Of a stretch of 64,000 nucleotides of DNA, positions 11,530-22,799 are shown one piece after another (the first letter of the stretch is position 1; each line of letters begins with the position of its first letter). The notes beneath the pieces are model-generated. The model had not been told where the DNA came from, ran no database searches, and saw only the letters and a list, made by a program, of their open reading frames with translations. The stretch is taken from positions 26,213,771-26,277,770 of the forward strand of contig OX463849.1 in the NCBI GenBank assembly GCA_949825065.1, in the 5' to 3' direction. This DNA comes from Odontocerum albicorne (taxonomy: Eukaryota > Arthropoda > Insecta > Trichoptera > Odontoceridae). A program made the position numbers and the translations under genes.

Positions 11530-12150
11530 GCATGAAAAAATAAATCGATACTTCTTTCCGATTTTTGATTACACAAAAAAACCCCGTTGCACGCTCTCAT
11601 CAACCTGACAGTGACACTCAACTACAACTGGAAACATCTTGCGAAATTCAACTCCTCACACATTATCACTCCAGAAAGACCAAAAATATTCATCCCACAA
11701 TATACCGCACACAGTCATAAGAATAAAAATTAAAACAAATTTAAAACAAAAAAAAATACACAGAAACACAAATACAAAAACAACAAAAATTAAAACAACA
11801 AGAAGAAACCCACACTCACGAGCTCACATAAATCCTTTCCACTCGTCATTCATCCTGAAAGCCCAAGTACTCAAAATCCTGTCGCAATAACAACCACGCT
11901 CCGATCGACTGTCTAAATGGTTTTCCTACCTTTACCTTTATTGAAGTCGGCACGCCATTGTATGTAATGGGAGCCAAATAAGCATATTGCCTTTGGGCAA
12001 AAGAGGTTTTAACTCTAGGGATGGTGAACATTTCATTAGTTGCCATGCGTGTCATGTGTGTCTGCTGAGTTTGCATCTTCCCTTCCTCTCGATGGTAGTG
12101 CCAGAGAATGGATTTGAGATGTAAATTGAGATGTAAAACATTGCTATGTG
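11530..12150. other. Unassigned region
   Basis: AT-rich, with A-rich low complexity at 11700-11810. No coding evidence beyond random open frames. Confidence 0.35.
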
Positions 12151-12216
12151 GCAATCTTTTCCAACGAACAAAAGAGAGATATTAAAAAGCCTTAAGTGAT
12201 AACCAGACTGGAACAT
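12150..12216 (-). mobile_element. SINE body fragment
   Basis: The plus strand shows TGGCAATCTTTTCCAACGAA and CCTTAAGTGATAACCAGACT, the reverse complement of the SINE body (GGTTGGAAGAGATTGCCA, CTGGTTTTCACTTAAGG). Confidence 0.6.
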
Positions 12217-12359
12217 ATTCTGACATGTACTCCGAAGGTACAACATACGTATATGGTATGGTCTACAGTCTACAGGCTTAACACGGTGTTGTAAAATTTG
12301 ATATGTTCCATGTTATTGATTATTTGTCAATAAAATATACTTATACAGTTTTTTTCTTC

Positions 12360-12850
12360 AAATAAATGATGGGATAATATATTATAGAAAATGTTATTAA
12401 ATGTGGTGTAAAATGTGGACGTGAAAAAAAACTGAAAAGAGTCGAATATATTCGTATGCTTAAAGGAATACATGAGGGGATAATATATGATAGAAAATGT
12501 TATTAAGAATGAATGTGAACTTAAGACTGATGTGTTAAGTAAGATAAAGAAGAGCACACTGAGATGGTTTGGGCATTTAGAATAAATGATAGAAGAAATA
12601 ATTACGAAACAAATACTCGTAGATAACGCTAATGTGAAATGGAAAGCATGCGAGAGTAAGACCATAGAAAGTATGGTTGAATCAAGTAAATTGTATTTTG
12701 AAAAACTGGAATATAGTTAAGAAGTAAAAGAATTGTAATAGCTATGTGAGGTGTTTGGAAGAAGAAGAGACGAAAAATGTGTGTTAAAATAGGAAAGTCA
12801 GCGGTTTTATTATATCTGCCTACTCCAGCAGATAGTATGTCTGTGTATTT
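12360..12850 (+). pseudogene. LINE ORF2 C-terminal remnant with 3' tail
   Basis: Near 12500-12600 the plus strand reads NECELKTDVL, then KSTLRWFGHLE and EEIITKQI. Near 12650 it reads SMVESSKL, and a degraded GKTTCACGG-type 3' end (GGAAAGTCAGCGGTTTTATT) follows at about 12790. The TLRWFGHLE block is the most recognisable part of this recurrent LINE family. A first, more decayed and partly duplicated stretch lies at 12360-12470. The TACTCGTA at 12614 interrupts the KQI(Y)RAN region compared with ACAAATATACAGAGCAAAT at 18970. Stops make it non-functional. Confidence 0.6.
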
Positions 12851-13440
12851 TTTCCACAGATGCAACATTTCTCATCATATCAGTTCACTCGGAAGTTATA
12901 TTTTTATTCGTGGAGTAAATTTTCGATATATTTTCACAACGAGCCCCTGTTTCATTTACGAAAAGAGAAAAGCGATATTGATAAGTAAAAGCCGGGGGAC
13001 ACATCAGCGCCGACATTATCTTGAAGGCGTACCATAAACAATAAACAGTAAATACGAGGAGCTAAATTATTTCCTCTCCAGCAGCGACACGTGTTCGCCA
13101 TAAGGCGAAACATAATATAGATAAAATAAAGTGTTTTCATGATTACATTTATGCACACGGCAGCGCAAGATTTTCTGTGGCGAATTTTTGGCTTTTGCAT
13201 ACTTTTCTTGAACTTGGCAGATGAATATAGGTTTTAAGAATATTTTAGATTATTTTTATTTTTCATCAACGGTTGAATGTACTCGTACATTACAAAATTA
13301 ATTTAAAGGAAAATATTCAGTTCTCCATGTATAAAATAATCTTAAAACTTAAAAAAAAACAATTTATAGCAATTCAAGAAAACCAAATAAAAAGACACAT
13401 CGACATAATAAAACAATTAAAATGATAAATTAGAATGTTC
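12851..13440. other. Unassigned region
   Basis: No supported feature; one TACTCGTA at 13280. Confidence 0.35.
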
Positions 13441-13680
13441 ATACATATCATCGCGTTATGCCACTTTTTGCATAAGCAAAGAGGATAAATCTCCATGCTT
13501 TTCTATCCATACACACAGTTCTCGCTTCGTCCATATACATACATCTCATCAAACATGCTATCCTGTTTCTCATACTTCTTGCGTTTCCCTTATTTAAAGT
13601 TTCTCCAACTATCGCCATCCACACTTTCCTGGGTCTACAACTTCCTCGCTCTCCAATCTTTCGTTTTTAAGATTATATTT
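13440..13680 (-). pseudogene. LINE ORF2 C-terminal remnant with 3' tail
   Basis: Read on the minus strand, the 3' tail (complement of CATACATATCATCGCGTTAT) lies at 13440 and the protein end at 13550-13650, including a complement of TCCTGGGTCTACAACTTCCT corresponding to a RPRK.W-like stretch. Highly decayed. Confidence 0.45.
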
Positions 13681-13734
13681 TAATAAATGTATATTTATAA
13701 GATACGTGCACAATAAAAATGTGGACTGTCGATG

Positions 13735-13975
13735 TATGAATAAAGGCGGATTGGAGACATCAGAAATTAATAGTCGAACAAATTAAGTAAGATAAACAAT
13801 GGAGCTTTAAGACGGTTTCGACATATGGAGCGAATGAACGACAAAACAAGTATACAAGGGCAAGGTGTTCGTGGGAGAGATAGACAGAGGAAAACGTGGC
13901 TGAATCAAGTGGATCCAATTTGGAAAAAAGGTAAATTGAGATGTGTGAATAATAGAAAACTGTGCATGGCGAGAT
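13735..13975 (+). pseudogene. LINE ORF2 C-terminal remnant
   Basis: The plus strand reads KINNGALRRFRHMERMNDK, then GRDRQRKTWLNQVDPIWKKG and NNRKLCMARC. This is the same block order (LRxF.HxERMN, GR..RKTW..Q, NRxxCM) as the other fragments of this family and one of its clearest copies. Early frame breaks and no RT domain. Confidence 0.65.
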
Positions 13976-14103
13976 GTATTTATTTACAACTTTATTTATA
14001 GGTACAGTTCACAATATGACGTGTTTATTGCAAAGTGATAGTCTATTTCTACCAACGATACAAATGTTTTGCAATTTTTTAAGTAAAAGATGGGAGATTT
14101 ACA

Positions 14104-14180
14104 CTATAGTACTCGTATAACATTTTCGTTGTTTATAGTACAACGTGGCGGGCTTATTGCCATGTGGCAATATTTCACTA
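14104..14180 (-). mobile_element. SINE 3' body fragment
   Basis: TTCGTTGTTTATAGTACAAC and GGGCTTATTGCCATGTGGCA are the reverse complement of the SINE 3' region. Next to the T-T-C-G-T-T-G block the sequence ATAGTACTCGTATAACATTT carries TACTCGTA where other copies have none. Confidence 0.6.
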
Positions 14181-14523
14181 TTGGTGTAGAAAAAAAACTA
14201 AACAAAAACAAAAAATAAATAAGAAACAAAAAAAAACAAATTTAACAAGTTTCGGTGACTAAGATAAGCAAAGTGAGATTGGATGGACGGATGAAAAACC
14301 AGGAAAACACGCTTTGTACTGAATGGAGATGTAATGTTTTTTAAGTGTCTAAAAAAAGAAAGATTTAATAAAACCACCACGGCAAATTTCTGAAAACACC
14401 GCACTTTCTAGATGTGGTGTTGCGTTGCGTTGCGCCCACGAAATAGTATGTTGCATTCTATACTCAAAGGGCTTAGATGTGTTTCAATCACGTAGAAAGA
14501 ATGAATGATAAAATATATAAAAA

Positions 14524-14740
14524 AAATAATCAACATAATTAGCATAGAAGAGATGAGATGTTTAGAAAATAATCAACAGAATTAGCATAGAAGATATGAG
14601 ATGTTTAGAAAATAATCAATATAATTAGCATAGAAGATATGAGATGTTTAGAAAATAATCAACAGAATTAGCATAGAAGATATGAGATGTTTAGAAAATA
14701 ATCAACATAATTAGCATAAAAGATATGAGATGTTTAGAAA
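14524..14740. repeat. 43-bp tandem repeat, five copies
   Basis: Units of AATAATCAACATAATTAGCA plus TAGAAGATATGAGATGTTTA repeat with a 43-bp period and alternate AACATAA/AACAGAA/AATATAA at one site. Confidence 0.85.
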
Positions 14741-15100
14741 GACGTAGAAAAACGTATCCCAACCAAATTATCCAAATTCCGAAAGAGTGAAAAGTTTTTA
14801 CATATAATACTTATAATAAGATAATATTAATAGCGAGGTATTTGGACGATGTTCCATCAGGAACACAGGGATTCCATAAAACACATTCATCCAGGTTGGT
14901 CCCCAGTCCGGCGTGCCACGTCCTCCTACGTTAGACAGAGACATCGAACTTCCCTATCATCACTCTGGAGTATTGTATAGGTGGACGTCCGATTCGAGTC
15001 CTTTGCGGGCGATAAAACAGCGCAGTTCTTGACCAGTCATCAAGCGATATCCTCAATACATGACCCTAACGCATCCAGTGCCTCACCCAATTTATATTAA
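14741..15100. other. Unassigned, G+C-richer
   Basis: 14850-15070 is G+C-richer, with no long frame. It may be an old LINE piece, but no motif could be read. Confidence 0.3.
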
Positions 15101-15102
15101 AT

Positions 15103-15275
15103 TACACTCTCGTTGTATACAGTACAACCTGACGAGTTGAATGTCATCTTGCAATTTATTCTAGTCAACCAGAAAAATCAGACTGGAACCCTTTCTTAAA
15201 TGAACTGGATTCTAACGGAAATCAAACCCGCAACCCCCGGATCGGAAAATATACGTCGTACCAATCAGGGCACAT
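15103..15275 (-). mobile_element. tRNA-derived SINE copy
   Basis: The reverse complement gives the tRNA-like head (GGTACGACG A-box region; B-box-like GGGTTTGATTTCCGTTAGAA), then the CTGATTTTTCTGGTTGACT body and the TTGTACTGTATACAACGAGA end. Confidence 0.7.
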
Positions 15276-15360
15276 AGTTTGTCAAAATATTGTTGCGATT
15301 ATAGGCTACTGCTGCGGTTGAAGACGAACCGTGTCATTAATGTGTTCGTGCCACCCACCC

Positions 15361-15440
15361 ACTAAGACATCTGTTCTCAATCATTATCACTAAGACATCT
15401 GTTCTCAATCATTATCACTAAGGCATCTGTTCTCAGAACT
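15361..15440. repeat. 28-bp tandem repeat, three copies
   Basis: CACTAAGACATCTGTTCTCA recurs three times with short ATCATTAT spacers; the third unit is degenerate (AAGGCATC). Confidence 0.85.
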
Positions 15441-15880
15441 GAGAGGCCTTCTCTCTTAAGCCTTGGTAACACGCTACGTTTCAGACTCGTAGCAAAATAA
15501 ATTATTTATTTAATGACGAAGCAGATATTGAATACAAATTGTATTCTATTTCCAATCCTGGGCAATTTAAATATCAGCGAATTGCTAATTTCCGAACATG
15601 GTTAACAATGGGGGTTAACACGTGCGTCCCAAATCCAATTGAACACTCTTCTCGGAAAGAAAATCCTTACACTCTTGTTACTTCGATAAATACAACCTAC
15701 TCCAGGAGCGTAACAAGATCATATAAATAAAATAACCTTAAACACAAATAAAATAACCTTAACATTAAATACTGGATATTGTTCATATAATAACGTTTTA
15801 ACTCAATGATTAATGGTTTGAATGCAAGGTAGAGTATAAATACTCGTAGCATGAACAGTTGGAAAAAGGATTTCTGTCTA
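15441..15880. other. Unassigned region
   Basis: No family recognised; one TACTCGTA at 15841. Confidence 0.35.
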
Positions 15881-15884
15881 ACTT

Positions 15885-15995
15885 CATTTAAGGTCTCTTT
15901 TATATTTTTCTGGTTGGTTGGAAGGTTTCAATGTGACAATAAACTCCACTAAGTTTTACTGTATACAAAGAAAATATAATATTATACATTAATTC
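15885..15995 (+). mobile_element. SINE 3' body fragment
   Basis: TTTTCTGGTTGGTTGGAAGG, ATGTGACAATAAACTCCACT and TTTTACTGTATACAAAGAAA follow the order of the SINE 3' half. The tRNA-like head is missing. Confidence 0.6.
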
Positions 15996-16167
15996 CGTTG
16001 TTTTGTGATATTTTTTTATTACGTCTTCTAAAATAAAAACCACTATTTTAGATTTCTCGAATCTTTGAAAACACGCCTGTTTCACTTTGTGGTGTCATGT
16101 TTATACAGTTTTAATAAAATAAATAAAACACTTTTTTATTTTGTATTCACCACGGTTTTATTTGAGC

Positions 16168-16206
16168 TCCCTGCCGGTTTCGAAGACCCCCGTCTTCCTC
16201 GTTAGG
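16168..16206 (-). ncRNA. Hammerhead-like motif, copy 3
   Basis: On the minus strand CTAACGAG is followed by a 6-bp perfect stem (GAAGAC, loop GGGG, GTCTTC), GAAA and CCGGCA. Stem II sequence is entirely different from copies 1, 2, 4 and 5 yet pairs perfectly, while the core is degenerate (CTAACGA for CTGATGA, GGC for GGT). It may be a distinct subfamily or an inactive copy. Confidence 0.4.
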
Positions 16207-16639
16207 TGAAGATGAACTAAATTATATCTTTTTTTTTCTCTCATTATAATAGGTAGAAGAAAGAAAATGGGGAGTAGTGGCTAATAAGAGGAGAAGAGTA
16301 GATAAGCTTAAAAAGGATGACTTTTGAACAGGAAACATGTAATATTAACTTGGTTGTTTATAATGTTGAGACTTAATATAACTTTTGTTTTAATATCGAG
16401 AATTTCTAATTTGTCCAGCTGCAATTCCCCCCAACTCGTATGCAGAATTCTCAAACCACGATCGATATCAAACGAATGTTGTTTTCGATTAAGTGGTTAA
16501 CGAACTCTGAAAAATTATTGTTATAGAGACATCTTAATCGTCCCCAATTTTTTTTATTTCTTTTTGTCTTTCCTATATAGGCAATTTAATATATTTATGA
16601 GTATGGGAATGTCGATTTTAAACTTTTAACTAAAATATT

Positions 16640-16880
16640 TGTTTTATTATCATATATAGCAAACACTCCTTTACTCTCAATTGAAAGAGACGAAGACATA
16701 TATTTTACCAAAAATGGTGTATATTAAGAGCCCATATGTCATTATGCCGTTTTATCGTGTATCATATATCATCTCCGTGATAAACTTAATTCAATCCATT
16801 CACATAAGTTACTTGAATAAATTGTTGAAGAAATAGTATATTTTTCATCATGAGCATCTACTCCCGACTTCCGACATAAC
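16640..16880 (+). repeat. Dispersed repeat Z, copy 1
   Basis: Similar in order to 27850-28140: ACTCTCAATTGAAAGAGACG against ACTCTTAATTGCAAAGAAAC, a GGTGTATATTAA / GGGCATATTAA word, and ATCTACTCCCGACTTCCGAC against ATCTACTACCGACTTCTGAT. Non-coding. Confidence 0.5.
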
Positions 16881-16923
16881 ACCGGGCTTCTTCGTTCATT
16901 CTTTTAGAGTGGTTGACTCTATA

Positions 16924-17390
16924 GCAGTGTTTCCCAAGCTTTTTTGGATTACCGTACCCTTTTTGAGCAATATATTTCACCAGCCCCATCCCTCTCCGCA
17001 AAGGTAAGTTTTATTTTTTCAAAATTAATTTATGTTGATTGATCATATGATAGTTGTGATAAAACTATAGAATAAGTATATAATAAATATATAATAATAT
17101 AATAACTATATAATAAGTATATAATAATACTATAAACTATATAATAGTACGTAAATTAGTAGAACTCTTTAAACCAGAAAACGAAAAATATTTAAACTTC
17201 ATATATTTCTAATAATGACTACAAAATTAAATTTTCTAACATACGAGTTTATTGGTAGGAAGTTTATATTTGTATTATTTATCCTTTTTTAGCAGTCTAG
17301 CACCCTCCTTCCGCCTACTTGCCTTTTAGCACCCCTCATAAGGCTTATATCCATTTTGGTAGCGCCCACTTCGGGAATCTCAACTCTGTA
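16924..17390. mobile_element. Possible non-autonomous hAT-like element
   Basis: The left end CAGTGTTTCCCAAGC and the right end (reverse complement CAGAGTTGAGATTCCCGAAG) look like hAT ends, and both flanks contain runs of CACCCC / GCGCCC. No 8-bp target duplication was found, so boundaries are tentative. 17060-17140 is an AT microsatellite. Confidence 0.3.
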
Positions 17391-17811
17391 GCATAAAATA
17401 GATTTCACCTGAAGAGCAGGCACATAGGTGACATAAAACCGTTAACGGAATAGTTTGCTGGACGTTGCTGTAATTTATTTATCTCATCCTACAAAAAAAT
17501 ACGTTCCGACATGGGGCCTATCTACGCCTCTGCAAGAGAAACACCACTCTCTAGCCCACCTCACCCAAGAGGGTAAATAAACATGATTACTTGCCATGTA
17601 TTGCTGACGTGTCTAATTAATGTTGCTCTATATGATAACACATAATTATTCGTTTATATAAGGTAGCGCAAATGTTTTTTTAAAGATGGCAGCCATTTAT
17701 TTAGACGCCATTTCTGCATTATTTTCTTAATATTGTTGTTGTAAAGTTTAACAAGTACAATACAAAAAAAGTAACTTATGTAAAGTACTATTTTAACTCG
17801 AATTTCGTCGT

Positions 17812-17940
17812 CCGCGGTCTAGATAGTAAGACGCCTGTCTTGGGTTGCGAGTTCGATTCCCGTTGAAAGCAAGATTTTATTTAAAAACAATTATTCCAGT
17901 CTGGTTTTCATTTCAGACCTCAATTAGTATGCAGTGAAAA
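17812..17940 (+). mobile_element. SINE tRNA-like head and junction
   Basis: TCCGCGGTCTAGATAGTAAG (A-box part), CGCCTGTCTTGG and GAGTTCGATTCCCGTTG (B box) are followed by AAGATTTTATTTAAAAACAA and CCAGTCTGGTTTTCATTT. The 3' body is absent. Confidence 0.7.
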
Positions 17941-18099
17941 TGTAAAAAAATAAAATTATACAATTTAAATCGTTTTATCTCACGTTCTGACAAGTATGCT
18001 CTACTTAAAAGCCCCGAACTTTTTGTGATGTTATTTGAAAAAAATAATTTAAACTATTATACTAGAGGGCACAATAGATCGGAAATGATTGCAGTGCAC

Positions 18100-18325
18100 T
18101 GGTTTGTTGTATTGTCGTCTTGCACTTTCATTGGGAACAGTTCAACCTGGCGAGCCTATTATCACGTGACAATCTCTTTTAACCAATCAGAAATGCGTTT
18201 AAGATACCTTAAGCGATGACCAAATTGGAACCTTTTTTAAAAAAAATACGGTACCAACGGTATCCGAACCTGCAGCACCCAAATTGAACGACAGGCGTCT
18301 TACCAACTAGGCCACGAGGGTCATC
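18100..18325 (-). mobile_element. tRNA-derived SINE, near full length
   Basis: Reverse complement order: head ending at 18325 (CCTCGTGGCCTAGTTGGTAA), GACGCCTGTC, a poor B box, an A/T-rich linker, GGTCATCGCTTAAGG, the GGTTAAAAGAGATTGTCACG body and GGCGAGCCTATTATC in complement form. Begins near the CTTTCATTGGG word. Confidence 0.7.
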
Positions 18326-18719
18326 TTCAGAAGGAGCGCTTTGAAATTTCTTGAATTTTCTTAAACGCTATTAAAATTATACAATGTGTATATACTCGTA
18401 TATATGGTTCTGCAGGGCCAGAAGCCATGAGATATACGGTGACATAATTTGCAACGAAATTGTTTGTAACAAAATATATGGTTATATGGTAACCTACTAT
18501 GCTAGCAGTACGCCATATTAGAGAATTGAAGAAACAACACCAGCGCTTAAATCCAGGAAAAAGTCATAACTGTCTATAGGGCCTGTCCCTTTTTTGTTGT
18601 CTGCGCGAAATCTCTTTCTCATTTCATTACTCCCAGAATATGACAATCTGCCTTCATACCGGCATAAAAACACGAACTTTGAATATAATTAGTTTATATA
18701 CTCGAACTGGACTGTATTG
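18326..18719. other. Unassigned spacer
   Basis: Nothing recognised; one TACTCGTA at 18393. Confidence 0.35.
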
Positions 18720-19190
18720 AAATCTGCAAATATGATATTCCATAACAGTATTTTAGTACCAATTTTTATTTATGGGAGTGAAACATGGATGTGTAAAAGG
18801 ACCGACAGAAGCCGAATAAATATTGTAGAAATGCATGCACTTAGAAGGACATGATTAGGAATGTATACGGAATGAAACGATTAGGGATGAATGTAAACTT
18901 AAGGAAGAAAAAGAGCACTCTAAGCGTGGTTGAGTATATACTCGTATAAATAATGAATTAAGATAGACTTATAAAACAAATATACAGAGCAAATATAAGT
19001 AGAAGGCGGCGTATAAGATAATCAAATGAGAGAATAATTAGATTAAGTTAAAGATATTTTGAAAGAAAGAAACGTAGAAAGTAATAGATGAAGAAGAGGT
19101 AAAGAAAGTGTGTTGAGATAGGAAAGTCTTGCGCTCTTTCCTGTCTGCTTACCTCGACAGGAAAATGGTATGATGTTACGTATGTATATT
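18720..19190 (+). pseudogene. LINE ORF2 C-terminal remnant with 3' tail
   Basis: The best-preserved long copy of this family's C-terminal region. 18765-18850 reads FIYGSETWMCKRTDRSRIN then VEMHALRRT; 18880-18910 reads IRDECKLKEEK; 18955-19000 reads NNELRQTYKTNIQSKYK. The 3' tail GAGATAGGAAAGTCTTGCGC, CTGCTTACCTCGACAGGAAA and ATGTTACGTATGTA follows. YGSE.W and the alternating blocks are typical of the region after the RT domain in non-LTR elements. Stops and frameshifts throughout; TACTCGTA at 18938 sits inside the degenerate RWFGH region. Confidence 0.7.
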
Positions 19191-19839
19191 TTAAACTTAG
19201 TAAGGAAAAAGTTATAAAATATATAAATTGTGAATATTTTAAACTTAATAAAGAAAAAATGATGAGTCGAAATTACATGAATTATTATTTCTTGAAATAA
19301 GCGAGCTCATTGACCGACTTGAGACACATGTATGCAACTACAGTATGTGTTGGATATACTCGTACAATATTTTAGTCAAGTAGGAATACTACCATTAAGA
19401 ATATTGACTATCGTTACTTCGGGGTTCTATAATATTGACTAATTCACGCATAGAATCTTTCAATGATAAGAATAAAGATATTCAAAGAAAGAGATGTTGA
19501 AGACGATTGCTGGGTGTATTCATGGATAAAACGACGAACAAATATTGTATATTTAAAGAAACATCTCCGACAGACTTACAACATTGTGTACTTGACGCAT
19601 TGTTCAATTCTTCATGGAAACGAATATAGAAAAATATAATAGCAGCAGATGTAGGATCAACTACATGCTGTGCGCAACCAGCTGAATAATACTACGGACC
19701 TGCTTTTGGCACAAATTCTGCAGGCAGCGGAATGCCGAGAGGATTGAATAAGAATGTGCACGACATACAGTAATTCCAGTGTGAATCATGTTGCTCAGCA
19801 TTGATGACATGACACAGAAGAAGACCACACAGCGTACGA
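19191..19839. other. Unassigned region
   Basis: Some words (GATGTTGAAGACGATTGCTG) might be LINE debris. Nothing firm. Confidence 0.3.
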
Positions 19840-20160
19840 TTGCTGATAAGTTTTGTTTTTTTCGGTCTACCATATTTTCTTCGGTCTACCTCTTCAACGC
19901 ACATCTTGCAATTCTGACACGTTTATTAATTCGCTTAGTCATTCTTTCATTATTCATTCTCCCCACATGTCCAAATCATCTTAAAGCTCCTTTCTTCATC
20001 TTACTTAAAACATTCATTTTATTCATGCATTAATTTATGATGTTTGCTTTCCGCATTTGGAACATTGACACTCCACAAATGTTCCTTAGTGCACGCATCT
20101 CCACAACATTAATCTAACTCTTATAATTCTTCTGTCAAGTTCAAGTTTCCCTTTCTTACA
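19840..20160 (-). pseudogene. LINE ORF2 C-terminal remnant
   Basis: Antisense of the recurrent LINE: TTCTCCCCACATGTCCAAAT is the complement of a WFGH(V)ER-like stretch, and AACATTGACACTCCACAAAT with TGTTCCTTAGTGCACGCATC complements the MR(A)LR and GV blocks further upstream in the ORF. Confidence 0.5.
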
Positions 20161-20269
20161 ACATAATATTATTAATTGTCATTATTGGTAGTGTTAATAT
20201 TGCGTGATCGGAGATTAGATAAAAAAAATACTTATTGGTTTTCATTTAAATCAAGTTCCATGTACGATA

Positions 20270-20430
20270 TTTCTATGTGATGGTTCCAGTGTACTGAATA
20301 GAAGCTTTATCTGTAATGAATCCAGTGTACTGGGCAGATGCTTTCTGTATGATGGATGCAGACTACTGGACAGAAGATTATTCTGTGAAAGGTTCAGTTT
20401 ACTGTACATAAGCTTTCTCTGTGATGGGTT
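20270..20430. repeat. Diverged tandem repeat, about 40 bp, four copies
   Basis: Variants of TGATGGTTCCAGTGTACTGA plus AGAAGCTTTATCTG repeat four times with roughly 75 percent similarity; more diverged than the other arrays. Confidence 0.6.
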
Positions 20431-20489
20431 TTACAAGCGTTCTTTGCAATAGATCCAATTCACTCAACAACGCTATCAATTTATTGACA

Positions 20490-20650
20490 AAGACAAATGA
20501 TAACTGTTAGTTCGAAATGGATGTTATGAGTCAAGAAAGGATGGTTGAGATGGTTTGAGGCACATTGAAAGAATTAATAGCGAAAGGCGGGAATGTGAAA
20601 ACAAGGAAGAGACAGGCCAAAGAATGAGTAGAGGAGGATTGTCTTTATTT
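20490..20650 (+). pseudogene. LINE ORF2 C-terminal fragment
   Basis: GGTTGAGATGGTTTGAGGCA encodes LRWFEAH, a degenerate form of the LRWFGH block; a short continuation follows. Small and decayed. Confidence 0.45.
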
Positions 20651-21310
20651 TTCGAATATGAGACTGAGAGATGTTCCTTTGAAGAGGAGTAGAACTTTGA
20701 GGTTTGTTTCGTCTTCATTGAATAAATTGACTTGGTTATTTTGGTATAACTTGAATTAATTGTTATAATTTGAATTTATTGGTATAACTTGCATATTCGT
20801 TGTTTATGAAAAAAAAACGTGTACAAGTGTTTCCTTCGAAAATTAATATATCTAGGAAGGTGTCATATCAGTGAGCATTATATTTAACCAGATTTCGATA
20901 TATATTTACTAAAAACAATTATATATCCTCGTTTATCGTGATACGACTGTTTTTCAAATTATTTAAACATTTGAATATATCTATCTACGAGTATGAGAAT
21001 ACATGATCATTTAATAATTTAATATTGATCTCCCCACTAATAACCGGTTCTTCACATTACATTATGACTAACCGTTTAAATATCGCGAAGTGAATAATTT
21101 CCCAGCTACCATACTAATATGAACACTAAAACCATAAAATTATAAAATTGAAATATTTTGCTCCAATATTATGACTGCAAATCATGATCATTATCTCCCC
21201 CTTCTCCTTTCTCTTGCCGCTTTTTCCGCCTATACGCAGTTAAATTCATTTGTATGGTACCTCTCAACATATATCAATTCATTACATGGACTTGTTGAAA
21301 GTGTGGTAGA
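20651..21310. other. Unassigned AT-rich region
   Basis: A short direct repeat (TTATTGGTATAACTTG) at 20735-20792 and one TACGAGTA at 20986. Nothing else. Confidence 0.4.
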
Positions 21311-21325
21311 GAGACAGTATTGTTT

Positions 21326-22271
21326 TCGGCCCCTTCTGGTTAGTAACCACTGGAGTAGAAGAGTAAGTCGCAATCCGCCATCGAACAGCTAACAACACTT
21401 ATGCAGGTCTAGCGCGTGCAGTGTTATTACGAGACCAACTCTTTCGGTCCCTTCAGGTTAGTAACCACTGGAGTAGAAGAGTAAGTCGCAATCCGCCATC
21501 GAACAGCTAACAACACTTATGCAGGTCTAGCGCGTGCAGTGTTATTACGAGACCAACTCTTTCGGTCCCTTCAGGTTAGTAACCACTGGAGTAGAAGAGT
21601 AAGTCGCAATCCGCCATCGAACAGCTAACAACACTTATGCAGGTCTAGCGCGTGCACGTGTTATTACGAGACCAACTCTTTCGGTCCCTTCAGGCTAGTA
21701 ACCACTGGAGTAGAAGAGTAAGTCGCAATCCGCCATCGAACAGCTAACAACACTTATGCAGGTCTAGCGCGTGCAGTGTTATTACGAGACCAACTCTTTC
21801 GGTCCCTTCAGGTTAGTAACCACTGGAGTAGAAGAGTAAGTCGCAATCCGCCATCGAACAGCTAACAACACTTATGCAGGTCTAGCGCGTGCAGTGTTAT
21901 TACGAGACCAACTCTTTCGGTCCCTTCAGGTTAGTAACCACTGGAGTAGAAGAGTAAGTCGCAATCCGCCATCGAACAGCTAACAACACTTATGCAGGTC
22001 TAGCGCGTGCAGTGTTATTACGAGACCAACTCTTTCGGTCCCTTCAGGTTAGTAACCACTGGAGTAGAAGAGTAAGTCGCAATCCGCCATCGAACAGCTA
22101 ACAACACTTATGCAGGTCTAGCGCGTGCAGTGTTATTACGAGACCAACTCTTTCGGTCCCTTCAGGTTAGTAACCACTGGAGTAGAAGAGTAAGTCGCAA
22201 TCCGCCATCGAACAGCTAACAACACTTATTCAGGTCTAGCGCGTGCACGTGTTATTACGAGACCAACTCTT
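21326..22271. repeat. 118-bp satellite array, eight monomers
   Basis: TCGG(T/C)CCCTTC starts at 21326, 21444, 21562, 21681, 21799, 21917, 22035 and 22153, giving seven steps of 118-119 bp. Monomers are almost identical; differences include GCACGTG for GCAGTG (adding 1 bp) in the third and last units. Each monomer contains AGTAACCACTGGAGTAGAAG, CAATCCGCCATCGAACAG and GCAGGTCTAGCGCGTGCAG. It is homologous to dispersed repeat X (31785-31960), so it arose by amplification of part of that element. Confidence 0.95.
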
Positions 22272-22279
22272 TAACCAGT

Positions 22280-22795
22280 TTGACACTCTTTTTTTAATAT
22301 TTTAGTACCATAAAGAATAGAACTAAAAACTCTTGATTGAAACACCAGCATTTTACCATCTAGGTCTCGGAGGTCGTCAAGAAGGTACCCAGTACATTCC
22401 AAGCTATTCCTCATGCAACAGCTCCGACTGATTCACTCAACTCCATCTGAAATGACTTACTGGTGTTGTTCCATATGGATTGATCTTGAAATATTAAGAA
22501 ATTTCGCATTGAAGTATATTTAATTATTAAGACACTATTCAAAAGTATACAAATTGCGAGTTCATTGCATACGGCGATCTATTCCAACCAAACAGACAAG
22601 AGCACATTCATTACAATTGCTAGGTAAATGGTTACATTATTACCAAAAAGAAAAAATACTTAAATATACGTAAAACAAGTGAAAAAAAGTCAAATAAAAT
22701 ATTTGCAAATGTCACTAAAAACTGAGAAAGGAGAAGAAGGTGAATGGGCATGAAAATAGAAATTATGGAAAAATATTTCGTTATTGAAGAGAGAT
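22280..22795. other. Unassigned region
   Basis: No supported feature. Part of 22300-22420 resembles a degenerate tRNA-like SINE head (ACCATCTAGGTCTCGGAGGT), too decayed to annotate separately. Confidence 0.35.
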
Positions 22796-22799
22796 GTCA

